From positions 3,173,077 to 3,237,076 of the forward strand of contig NC_033628.1 of NCBI RefSeq assembly GCF_001540865.1: a stretch of 64,000 nucleotides of DNA, given 5' to 3'. Shown here piece after piece: positions 43,768-54,100 of this stretch (its first letter is position 1; the number at the start of each line of letters is the position of its first letter). Below the pieces are notes generated by a model. That model was not told the DNA's origin, searched no databases, and was given only the letters and a program-made list of their open reading frames with translations. A program made the translations under genes and the position numbers. This DNA comes from Ananas comosus (taxonomy: Eukaryota > Streptophyta > Magnoliopsida > Poales > Bromeliaceae).

Positions 43768-43820
43768 CTGATTCATAGCAGAAGCAAAGTGAATAGAGAA
43801 GTCATCATGCTCTGCTCTAA
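43768..43820 (-). pseudogene. Inverted copy of PIR exon in palindrome arm
   Basis: Reverse-complement image of the exon at 44288-44340, present only because of the palindrome. There is no adjoining second exon on this side. Confidence 0.7.
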
Positions 43821-44287
43821 TAGTCCCCCCATATGGTTTACAATTAAAAAGTGCCTTTGGTTAGTGGATCAGTTAAGGTACATGAAAGAAAACAAATAGC
43901 ATAACTCTTTGAACTTGAAAAACAGATCAAATATAACGATTACAGCTAATTCTCACTGTCCTGACTCGAATGGTTAGAATATATGTAATGTACACTGATC
44001 CACTAACCGTTCCTTTTGGACGATTATGGCTACTATCTGTTTGTCATTTTTTTTTTTTTTTTTGAGCTACTGTGCGGATGAAAAAATTGAATCGTATGTT
44101 TATAATGGATCAGTGTACATTACATATATTCTAACCATTCGAGTCAGGACAGTGAGAATTAGCTGTAATCGTTATATTTGATCTGTTTTTCAAGTTCAAA
44201 GAGTTATGCTATTTGTTTTCTTTCATGTACCTTAACTGATCCACTAACCAAAGGCACTTTTTAATTGTAAACCATATGGGGGGACTA

Positions 44288-44340
44288 TTAGAGCAGAGCA
44301 TGATGACTTCTCTATTCACTTTGCTTCTGCTATGAATCAG
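44288..44340 (+). pseudogene. PIR: PIR/SRA1 (CYFIP) exon fragment A
   Basis: Reads TIRAEHDDFSIHFASAMNQ and then a GTGACT donor at 44341, phase 0. It resembles the plant PIR/SRA1 protein (PIROGI/KLUNKER), a large subunit of the WAVE/SCAR regulatory complex that controls Arp2/3 actin nucleation. The left limit is uncertain because no acceptor is evident upstream; that side is palindrome arm. Confidence 0.7.
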
Positions 44341-44732
44341 GTGACTGCTCTATCTTTCCCTCTCTTAAATTTACGCAGTTTATGGGCATAAGTGCTTTTG
44401 ATTATTAATTTATTATTCTATTATCACTTGAATAGCTTGTAACTTGTCAAGTCATTAATTGATTTTTATGTGTCAAAAAAAATCTTTTCCAATGTAGTGA
44501 ATGAATCTCAAACTAGTGCCATAATTTCGGCAATAAATTCCTGAATTAAGCAATCAACAGTTAGATGTTTGTGCAGTTATTTGGAGGGTTGGAGTAGGTT
44601 TACACTCCGAAACACAGTGCAAACAGCATGTGCAGAGTTTCTGACAAAAGAAATATTATTTCTAGTTATATTTCAAATTAGTTTAGCTATACTCTCCATC
44701 ACTGAGATGCTTAAATTATTTCTCCTCTACAG

Positions 44733-44948
44733 ATTATGATACTGTCAACAGGTGGCACAGATACAGAGTGGTCCAGAGAAGTTAAAGGAAACATGTATGA
44801 TATGGTTGTTGAAGGCTTTCAGCTTCTTAGTAGGTGGACCGGTAAGATTTGGGAGCAATGTGCTTGGAAGTTTTCACATCCTTGTAAAGAACCACCTTCT
44901 TCATATTCCCAACAGAACGCTTCAACGTTCTTCCACTATGAAAAGATT
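44733..44948 (+). pseudogene. PIR: PIR/SRA1 (CYFIP) exon fragment B
   Basis: A CTACAG acceptor at 44727-44732, then GTDTEWSREVKGNMYD, MVVEGFQLLSRWTGK and IWEQCAWKFSHPCKEP, continuing to FFHYEK. This is colinear with exon A across a 392-bp intron (44341-44732) and matches the order in plant PIR proteins. The reading stays open to 44978, but I see no donor after YEK and no following exon. The full protein has well over 1,000 residues, so this is a gene fragment unless the rest lies outside a misassembly. Confidence 0.75.
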
Positions 44949-44978
44949 TTTTTCTCCTCTCTGGTGCTTTTTCAGTAA

Positions 44979-45786
44979 AATTCACCACACTTATCTTTGG
45001 AAGAATATAAAATAGGGGAGTAAGCAGCCCATTAATTTTTGCTATAGTAAAGCATGTCTCTTATTAAATAGATTGTCAAACATTTCACTTCTGACCTACA
45101 GGGTCAAACATTGTTCAATCTCATATCTCAAGGTCTAACTTTATTAACTAGCAAGACACATAATTTTTGAAAAAATAAAAATCCAATTGATAAAATGTGC
45201 ATAATTTTGAATTTACATACTTTTGTTCAATTGTATCTAGAGGATCACATAGGAGGAGCCTCTTGCTCCAGGAAACTTACCATACCTTAAGCTCGTACTT
45301 TCTTTTTGAAAGCCCACCAACTTTTTCTCTATTGTCTATCACTAATTTTATGAAGTATTTATTTATATAATAATGTATTTATGTGTACTTGCATCATGGG
45401 AGTTCGAATTCCCCTAAATGGCCTCTCTCTTTCATCACATATTCACATTCGAATTATTCAAATGCATTATTTGCGGAGCGAAAGAGTTTGCTAAGCAGTT
45501 CTAAATATTTTGATTGAAAACTGGAAAAATAGACTTTTAAGCTGTACTATTAGTACAGGAGTTGCCCCTTGCGTACATTATATCGACATGTTATGGCATA
45601 TTTTTGGCATTAAGGCAACATGACTGCTACAGCAGATGTGCCTTGCTGCAGCCCGACCCGAAATCGTGCCAAAGTGCCACCTGGCCCATTTACACCCCTA
45701 GGGATGTCCGTACAACCCAACTCTCTAGGGTGTCCCAACTTTGGGAGTTCGGAGACAGGCTGAAGGGTCTGATATGGCAGGCCTTT
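44979..45786. other. Noncoding; GC-rich patch at 45620-45786
   Basis: AT-rich sequence, then a GC-rich stretch (CTGCAGCCCGACCCG, GGGATGTCCGTACAACCC) that leads into the HSP20 upstream repeat. The short ORFs on both strands are not recognised. Confidence 0.4.
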
Positions 45787-46835
45787 GGGGCTTTCCCAAG
45801 GGTCTGCCGAGTAATTAGACCAAAATATCCTCACAACCAGTCATAAATTTGACTAATTTTTGGCTGTTGGTGAGAATATTTTGGTCCAAAAATATATAAA
45901 CTTTTTAAAATTTTTAAAAATTCTATCATTTTTATAAATATTTTTTAAAACTTAAAACTTTTTAATTCATTCATTATTTTTCAATAATAGTACTTCAATT
46001 TTTAATTTCTAAATTAAAATTCTATCATTTTTATAAATATTTTTTAAAATTTAAAACTTTTTAATTCAATCATTATTATTTCAATAATAGTACTTCAATT
46101 TTTAATTTTCTAAAACTTCACATATTTTAAAATAAGATAAAATAATTAAAAAAAAAGTCTGGTCCAAGCCCGGCTCTGCCCGGCCCACGGCTTTGTGGGC
46201 CGGGAGGCCATTCTTGGCCGGGAGTCGAACAAATCGGCCCAACACGTCACGGCCCACATTACACTCCTAGTTGCACTCATTTAAATAAGAAGTATATGCC
46301 GCACTGCACCCTTCAAATATCATTCATTCTCATATATCTCTGGGAACTATAAATTTCTTCTTTTTTTTTTTTCCTTTTTTGACTATGATATTTTAATTTT
46401 CTAACTTTTAAAATTAAGTTATTTTAGCTACTTGAATTAAATGTTTTGTTGAATTTAATAATTCCGTTCTAATTTATTTGTTAAAGAGTAATTAAATTTT
46501 GGTAAAATAAGCGACAATTGGATAAAATGTCCAATTTATGGGCCGAAATTATTTTACTGAGAGTTTCAACCCGAAAAAAAAAAAAGTTCTAAATAGTTTG
46601 ATAAAACCCGAATAGGAAACGATGAATCGACCAGTAATTTATTCTGAATCCTTGCATGATTAGGAGGGCGTGTATTAATTAGAATAGGAATAGTATTAAA
46701 TCTGATCCTCTTGTTTCCTAATTTGGAAACGAAGTAATAATCCGAACCATACGAGGATTCCTTTCCTATATATATATAAATACAAAACCCCCCTCGGTGG
46801 CCTTTGCGTGTGTTCTTCTTCGCCCGATTCAATCG

Positions 46836-46870
<35 letters not shown>

Positions 46871-46898
46871 CGCCTCTTCTCTCCAATACATCACGAAG
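45787..46898 (+). promoter_or_regulatory. Upstream region of intact HSP20-like gene
   Basis: A near-identical copy is at 19623-20628. A TATA box (TATATAAATA, about 46773-46782) lies some 120 bp before the ATG. The leader contains a CT microsatellite (about 46838-46868), longer than in the pseudogene copies. I did not find a clear array of heat-shock elements. Confidence 0.6.
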
Positions 46899-47318
46899 AT
46901 GTTTAGTTCCATTGCGCGGGAGCTGTGGAAGAAGCCCCCGAGCTTCTGGGCCCCCGGCATGAAGGAGCGCCGCGACGCCTACGTGTTCACGGCCCGCATG
47001 CCGATAGGCACCCGGCGCTCCGACGTCAGGACCGTGATAACGACGGAGAGGGACGGAAGGCGCACGCTCGTCGTCAGCAACGACGGCACCCCGAAGGTCT
47101 CGTGCAAGTTCCCGCTCCCCGGCAATGCCGACCCCGACCGGAGCAAGTGGCGCACCAAAGCCGACGAGGAAGACGGCCTCGTCAAGATCACCGTGCCCAA
47201 GTTTAAGAACCAGCCGCCGCCGCCGCCGCCGCCGCATGAGGACTTTCCCCAAAAGCGCAACTCAAAATCAGATTTCCCTACATCCATGATTCGTGTCTCA
47301 GTGATATTTTCTCAGTGA
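46899..47318 (+). CDS. HSP20-like (alpha-crystallin domain) small protein
   Basis: 139 aa from MFSSIARELWKKPPSFW. About residues 25-107 look like an alpha-crystallin domain: RRDAYVFTARMPIG (first strands), VITTERDGRRTLVVSN, then CKFPLPGNADPDRSKWRTKA, and GLVKITVPKF, which fits the family ending ..nGvLtvtvPK. Small heat-shock proteins hold unfolding proteins as ATP-independent chaperones. The domain is diverged and lacks the I/V-x-I/V tail. Instead the C-terminus has seven prolines and an unrelated extension, which may be read-through of a noncoding end. The ATG follows a TATA and CT-rich leader. It is the only one of three copies with an open frame. Confidence 0.65.
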   Translation: MFSSIARELWKKPPSFWAPGMKERRDAYVFTARMPIGTRRSDVRTVITTERDGRRTLVVSNDGTPKVSCKFPLPGNADPDRSKWRTKADEEDGLVKITVPKFKNQPPPPPPPHEDFPQKRNSKSDFPTSMIRVSVIFSQ

Positions 47319-47891
47319 TATTTTACTTTCTTCGTTATCTTTGTTGCTTTCACCCTCCTAGTACTTAATTTAGAATCTTTTTATTTGCAATTATGTACCT
47401 TTCCGTTTATAATATAGATGGATCTTATCGTGCTCAACTGGTGTGTATGTTAGAAGATTAGTCAAAAAATCTGTTCTCTATGAGCACGTAATTTCATACA
47501 TTTAATATTCTCCCACATCTCTTGGTTACTTCAGTCGAAAAAAACGCAAAGATAAAGACCCGAAGCTGATAAGGGTTACCATGCATTCATTAATTGTGCT
47601 CTTGCAATAACATGGCGCATTACCTTTTCTCAGCGTCCATAGAGAGGAAACCAGAGGATGTGGTTTGAGCAAGATTTTGTATCCAGAGTTTAAAAATAAA
47701 AAAAAATAAATCAAATAAACAAATAAGTAAGTTGGGTTATAACTAGGCTTGTAATTTTACATATGCATTGACAATTATAAACAATCAGATAATTACATTA
47801 AAAAAATAATTTAGCTATATCTATAAAAAGAAAAAAATTGTACAAGATAGAAAATTAAACTAAATTTAAAATACAGTCGAGAAATTATTAA

Positions 47892-47922
<31 letters not shown>

Positions 47923-48675
47923 CATATAATAGTGTTTTAAGGGGGGAAAAAATAATATAGTGAATAAAAATAAATCTAAACCACAATGTAATAAAGTGTA
48001 GTTAGGCCAAAGTATAAACGAAGCCTTATTTGTAAGATAAGAAAAGTTGACTTAAAATGTATGTAGATATATAATTTACTGATCAGTTAAACTAGAAGGC
48101 ATTTGGTTCGGCATAAAACGAACTGAAAAATTATTTTCAATATGAAAAATATTTTTTTTACTTGTTTAGTCTGAAGTAAATATATTTTTTTATAGAAGTA
48201 TTTTTTCGGATTTGAGCAAAAATTAAAATTTTCACTTTTCGCTGTTTTTCAGTGAAAAACGAAAATTCAAACTGCGTTTTTCATTTATTTTTTTCACCGA
48301 ACCAAACAAATACAGATTTTTTTTTCTTTCAATAAACAAATATTGATGAAAAACTTTTTTTTTTCTACTGACCAAACTCTAAAAAATGTGTTAAAAAAAA
48401 TAGATGAAAATTTAGTTTTCACGATTTTCTATTGAACCAAACGGTTCATAAGCTAGAATATTGTCCATAGAACTCAGAAAAGTACGTACTATAGTTGATT
48501 TTTGAATTTTCATCCATTGCATGCTTATAGTGATTAATTCACAACATGTATGATTGGTGGAAATTTTTATGATTAATTCACAACATGTATGATTGGTGGA
48601 AATTTTGTGCGCATCGTTTTGAACTTGAGTACAATTTTTATAATTCTAAATTTTCATTCACATTATTTTTTTGGG
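47319..48675. other. Noncoding; (AAT)n and MITE-like inverted repeat
   Basis: 47890-47922 is an (ATA)n microsatellite. About 48097-48440 has GGCATTTGGTTCGGCAT on the left and GAACCAAACGGTTC on the right, a candidate MITE. 48520-48600 contains a short direct repeat (AATTCACAACATGTATGATTGG twice). No gene. Confidence 0.5.
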
Positions 48676-49040
48676 AAAACTTCAAAAACCCTCCCTGTGG
48701 TTTCATGCATTCTCACTTTAGTACCCTGTGGTTTAAAACGTATCAATTTGCTCCCCTGTGGTTTCGTTTTTATCTTTTCAGAAGCTTTTTCGTTAATATT
48801 TTATTAAATTATATACAAAAAACTTCAGATAACCATCTATGTTTATCGAATATTCACTTTAGTATCCTTTAATTTTAATTTTGTCACTGATTTAAGAAAA
48901 AAAATAATAAAATTGATAACAAAAAGAGAAAAATGAAACCACAAGGGGGCAAATTGATACGTTTTAAACCACAGGGTATGAAAGTGAGAATGCATGAAAC
49001 CACAGGGGGGGTTTTTGAGATCAGTTTTGCCTATTTTTTT
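48676..49040. mobile_element. MULE-type foldback MITE
   Basis: Left terminus GGGAAAACTTCAAAAACCCTC; the right terminus is its complement (diverged here, clear in the partial copy at 23262-23376). The repeated CCCTGTGGTTTC motif appears in each arm. Flanks share TATTTTTTT, consistent with a 9-bp target duplication. No ORF with support. Confidence 0.7.
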
Positions 49041-50041
49041 TTTAATAAAATCATTATGGTATAAATTCATCCACTTGATTTTCTAATTCCTATATATATT
49101 TTGTATAAAGAGAATATAGTGTAAATGGAGAAGGACATTGTGCACATACAAGCTAGCGCTGCTGGTGTCCATTACATGAGCAGGCTGCCCTTCTTCTGAA
49201 AAGTTGAAGTCTTAACGAAAAATAATTTGAGCCTCAGCAGAAGTATTTGTACAATTGCTCAAAATTTGTTCTTGTATTTAAAATCAAAACTGAATTTCTG
49301 CAAAGTTCCATGATGCTAAAAAGATAGAAAATAAAAAAAAAAAAAGAAAAAAAAAAAAAGATACTTTTGAAATTGATTTTGATTTTGATCAAAATTCAAA
49401 AATTGTATTTTCTTATTGGTTAGAATCAAATTAAATTTAGAATTTAATTCTTAAATTTTAAATTTGAAATATGTAGATTGGAATTTTTAGAATTAAATTA
49501 AAATTTAAATTTAAGATTTACTTTTAAATTTAAATTTCAAATCTCAAATTTTAATTGTTAATTAAATTTCAATTTTAAATTTTAAATTTAGAACAAAATT
49601 TTAAAATTGGATGATTTTAGGATTTTAAAATTTAATATAAATTTAATTTTAATTTGGAAAAATACAAGTTTTAATTGTCAAATTGATAAATTTAAAATTT
49701 TAGATTTAAAGTTTGAAAATTTGAAATTGAAAATTTATTATTTTGAAATTTTGAAGATTGTAAAATGTGATATAGAAAATTCAAAATTTAATTTATTTTT
49801 TAATATTAAAATGATATAATTTTTAAGACTTTTACAATTTTAAATATAAATGTTAATTTTATTCAAATTTAATATTTAAATTCTAAATTATTTAATATAA
49901 TTTATTAAAATATTAAGCTATATATAACATCAAAAAAATTTGCAACGTGGTTCGGAAATCACTTTAGAAATGTGTTATTTTTTTACGAGTAAATTATATA
50001 CCAAATATAGTGTTCTTAAGTGTAGGCTTAACGGAATGGAC
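49041..50041. repeat. Noisy copy of 23377-24121 AT-rich tract
   Basis: Same word order (ATACAAGCTAGCGCTGCTGG, then AAATTT low complexity) with many single-base indels against the first copy. Confidence 0.7.
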
Positions 50042-50907
50042 TAGGGCTGGCAATGACGGCGAGCCGTGGCCGCGTTCGACTCGTGTTGGCTCGGATATTC
50101 GGATCTCGCTCGATCGACTTCGAAATGAAATGAGCTGAGCTTTGAAAAAAATAAAAGTTCGAAATTCATTTCAAGCGAGCTTGAGTATACTGGCTCTGTT
50201 CGAATTAGGCTCGAATAATCCGTCGAAAAAAGCTTCGAATATATATATATATATATATTATATATATAATATTATATTATGATATAATAATATAATATAT
50301 ATTATTATATATATATATATAATAGTATATAATGTAATTTAGATTATATATTAGCTTTATTTGAATTTGGGTATTATGTGTTGGCCCATAAAAATAAAGC
50401 CAACAGAGTAACAACTGTTGCAAGTTTTGGACACAACTCAATTTACTATAACACGACTCTCTCTTTAGGGCTGTTATTTGCAATGAACCACTTAAAACAG
50501 TACATTCAAATTCTCAGAATTCTAATTCCTCCCCCCGCCCATCTCTCTCGTCTCTCTCTCTCTCTCTGTGTCTCTTTGAACCCTCACCCGATTCAGGCAG
50601 TCACCTAGCTGATATTTCTTGAATTATTTTGTTTTAAACGTATTAGGAATGTTGCCATTTCAATTGTAGGGTAATGTTCTTAAAATTTAAAACTATTGAT
50701 TATTAAGTCGAGAATGTTCATATCGGCTCGTTTAGGAGCTCGAGATCTCGGCTCGGACTCGATAAGATTAGGCTCGCTTCGGAGCTCGCTCGAGGATAAA
50801 TTTCAAGCTAGCTTGAGCCTAGAGTTTAGGCCTTCGAAGATTAATTTCAAGCGAATTGAGATGCTGACATGAAGCGTCGCCGAGTGTCTTCGGCTCGTTC
50901 CACCCCT
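50042..50907. mobile_element. hAT-like non-autonomous element (candidate)
   Basis: Left end TAGGGCTGGCAATGACG; right end, inverted, TAGGGGTGGAACGAGCC. These are hAT-style termini. The interior is rich in GAGCTCG/GGCTCG words and has a (TA)n tract at 50237-50330. No transposase. Boundaries are uncertain because this stretch has many indel-like differences. Confidence 0.45.
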
Positions 50908-51159
50908 ATGTGTGAATGAGGTTACGAGTATCAGGAATGGGAAGCTATCGCACACATTGTGAATATCGGAATGGAGTCCGTAAGTGTTTGAGCATGAAAG
51001 TAATGCATAAACTGGACTAGGTGCACTTCAATAAGCTAAAGACTAAAGGTTATGATAGTTTGTAAGAGCGCCAGAATATGATTTAGGGGCCAGTATTTCG
51101 AATTTGTTTTGTATGGATATTGGAGTGCATTTGGGGCTATTTAGGGCATCGAAAAATTT

Positions 51160-54100
51160 TGATCCGAAATTTCACATCGTTGGAATAATCATTGTATGCA
51201 CACATGAGGTGTGGCGTAGGTGAGATCCGCGGAAATTCGGATAGCGGTGTACAGAACGTCGGAAGGATGAGAACGAGATTGTGTTCTTGTGCAATGGACA
51301 AGTTGTACGGGCGCCAGAACTTAGCGTGTTAGGGGTGCTAAATTTATTATTTTTTCTTGCAGTGAAATAGGTTTTCACTCTTATGTTGCTTGAGGGCCTA
51401 TTTGTACTAACCTATTATCTCTATAAAAGTAGAGGCTCTTGAGAGCTCTTTTCAGCCTCTGCTTCACAAAGCTGTTATTTTTGCATTTAGCCCTCCAAAC
51501 ATCAAAAATTTTTTGAGGACTTGAATATTCAGTAGTGATTCCAGCAGCGGCCTTGAGAGATTTGGCTCTTTTTTTTTGTGGCGGATTAGGAGATTTTTTA
51601 ATTCTGGTGAAAACTTGATTTGGGATTGTGGACTCATGGGTAGAGTGTGTGGAACCAAGGTTTAATAGTAGTAATGAGGTTCAGTGTGTTTTATATATTT
51701 TTTATTAATTTTGGTTATTTTAGCTGAATTGTATTATTTTTAATCAAACTTCTGTCGAGCGTGATTTTATGTTTGTTGGATTGGTTTTCCATCATCCGAT
51801 ATAAGTAGTTTACGAAGTTTGTAACTAATTTGAGATTGGAGATAGTGGAGGTGTAATTTTGACAATTTCTTAAGTTATACGACTAATTTTGAACTTTGGA
51901 TAGATTGCGTGTATATTATTCTAAACTATCTTGTTTTAACTGGATATTTGCTATTGGATTATGGGTATGGATTCTATGTGGCATGGTATATATTTTTTTT
52001 CTCGTTGACTAAACCATGTTTAATGTGTTAGTGGACTGTTGTGTTTGTATGCCTAATTCTCCGGAGTAATTTTCTATTAAGATCAGAAATATCAGATGAT
52101 GTGATGGTTGAATGAGTACTTGTAGAATGTTTGTAGGAGTTGTATAGCGCTGAGTTTTCTCGTGCGAGTTGATATGATTCTGTGACTGACGATAATATTG
52201 AGTCTGATTTGTGTATAGGCTTTTGAATGATAACGATCTCGAGCTAGAAATTTGTTTTGGGGCGAGGGATGAAATCTGGTAAGTAATAATTAAAATCTTA
52301 TATTTTATTTTAGATGATGTTATGTCTGATGTGTTTGTGAAGTAAATTTTCTCAGTTCATGTGTGAATTTGTTTGTTATATGATTACATCCTTTTGAGAA
52401 TTAATAAGTCACTGATTGAACTCGTATAGCGTTATCTTGTAAAATATCCTGGTCTGTCTTTGTTTCTGGACCTTTAATCTGTCGCGCCTAGAAGCAGTAG
52501 ATATATGTTATTAATCCCTATGATGAAATCCTTAGTTTTTGTCTATGTTGGTTGTGTTTCTTTTCCGTGTTTTCCAATAGTTTTGTTCTTGTGAGGCTGA
52601 TTTTGTGCGGATGTTTATGCTATTCAAATTTTGCTAAGTGTCATTGTTCGCGATCCCACTAGAACTCAGTTTATGAAAATGTCGGTTTTGTCTTTTTGGG
52701 GAAGGTGGTGTTGGATGTTATTCATTGAACCGGTCAAATTGCTCCTAAATTTTGGAAACGTCTTAGCATGCAAGTTTTTTGTAAGTATAATCATTTATTT
52801 AGATAGTCAAAACTGTATAATTGGGCATAATTAAGATGAATTGAGTTTGCAGATATTAGCCATGATAATATTATATTGCTTAAACTGAGATTTAATTTGA
52901 GGGAGAAAAATGGATATTAGATCTTAACATACTTGTCACTTTTTTTTTTGAGAATAGCGTTAAAGAATAATACAGAACTTAAGGAGTATGATTTTTTTGT
53001 TATTTGTGGTTTATAGCGCTATGTTAAAGATGTGGAAGGGAGGAACCGAGATTGTTTGTGCTAGTTTTGAAAGTTCTAGGGCCAGAACTTGGGGTAAGGC
53101 GCAGTATTTGCTTATAGTGATAGGCCGGAATCTTTGACCGTTATAGCAAGTCATTTGGCTTTTTTTGCTTGTTTTGGTTGTAAGGCTATCTTGGTAGTTT
53201 TGCTTTACTTTCAATTCTGGAGCTTCCTCAATACATTGTAAAGGTCAGGTGAAATAGGTTTTCATCTTTGTTCTGTGAAGCCTATGTGTACTAACCTATA
53301 CTTCATAAAAGTAGTAAGTAAAGTCTTTTCGATGAGATGCTCTTTTGACTCTGTTTTCATTAACTCGATAGAATAGTGTATCGTTTGTCTTAGTTTTCTT
53401 GCATGTGGAACCGCTCCAGTTACAATAATTTTTCGTAATTTATTGGGTTGTTGGAACTATGAAATTGCAAGAGAGATTTAAGAAGCTGATGTCCTAGCAG
53501 TGCTCTAGTTAGAGAAGATTTGTGCTCGTCAGCTGGCAGGTCTTGCTTGCAATGCAGGCCGGTTGCGTAGGAGGCATCCAATAGTCTGGTTGCAATATTT
53601 GAGTGTTGTGAGTTGTTGGATATGTGATGTATGATGTACGAATGGAAGTAGTTGTGTGATAACCTAATTTAATCATACAAGCAAGTAGAACGTGTAGTTA
53701 TTTTTATTTGATGTTAATCTCAAATTGCTTATTTTTTTTGGAGATGTTGGTATTTTTGAGCTGAAATTGAAATTTTCTTTGATTTTTTTTAATCAATTTT
53801 TGGAGTTGATCTTTTAGGTGGGGATTGGTGTTTCATCATCCTTTATAGTTTAGAATCTTTCCAGTCGTAATTTCGAGATTGGAGAGGTCGAGTTTAGCAG
53901 ATTTTGAATGCTTAAGCCTTATATTGGGGACTAATGTTTCGAATTTTGAGGATTTCGTGGATTTTTGAATCCAATTTTAACGGAAAAGTTATTGTGTAGT
54001 GAATTATGAATTGATTGTGACTATATTGTGTAAAGGGTGAAAGTTGGGAATAAGCTGTCGCGCATTAACTAGGTTGATAGGCGTAATGAAAGAAAATCTT

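Larger units (their letters stand above)
43561..44547. repeat. Palindrome 2: 442-bp arms, 103-bp spacer
   Basis: 43561-44002 is the reverse complement of 44106-44547 without indels in my check (constant coordinate sum 88108). The spacer holds the same TCCTTTTGGACGATTATGGC hinge as palindrome 1, then a T run. The right arm continues into unique sequence; the left arm starts at the N. Confidence 0.9.

Noticed and set aside
45610..45846. Opposing ORFs in a GC-rich patch
   Set aside because: No recognisable motif, no intron signals, and the patch joins a dispersed repeat; treated as repeat DNA.
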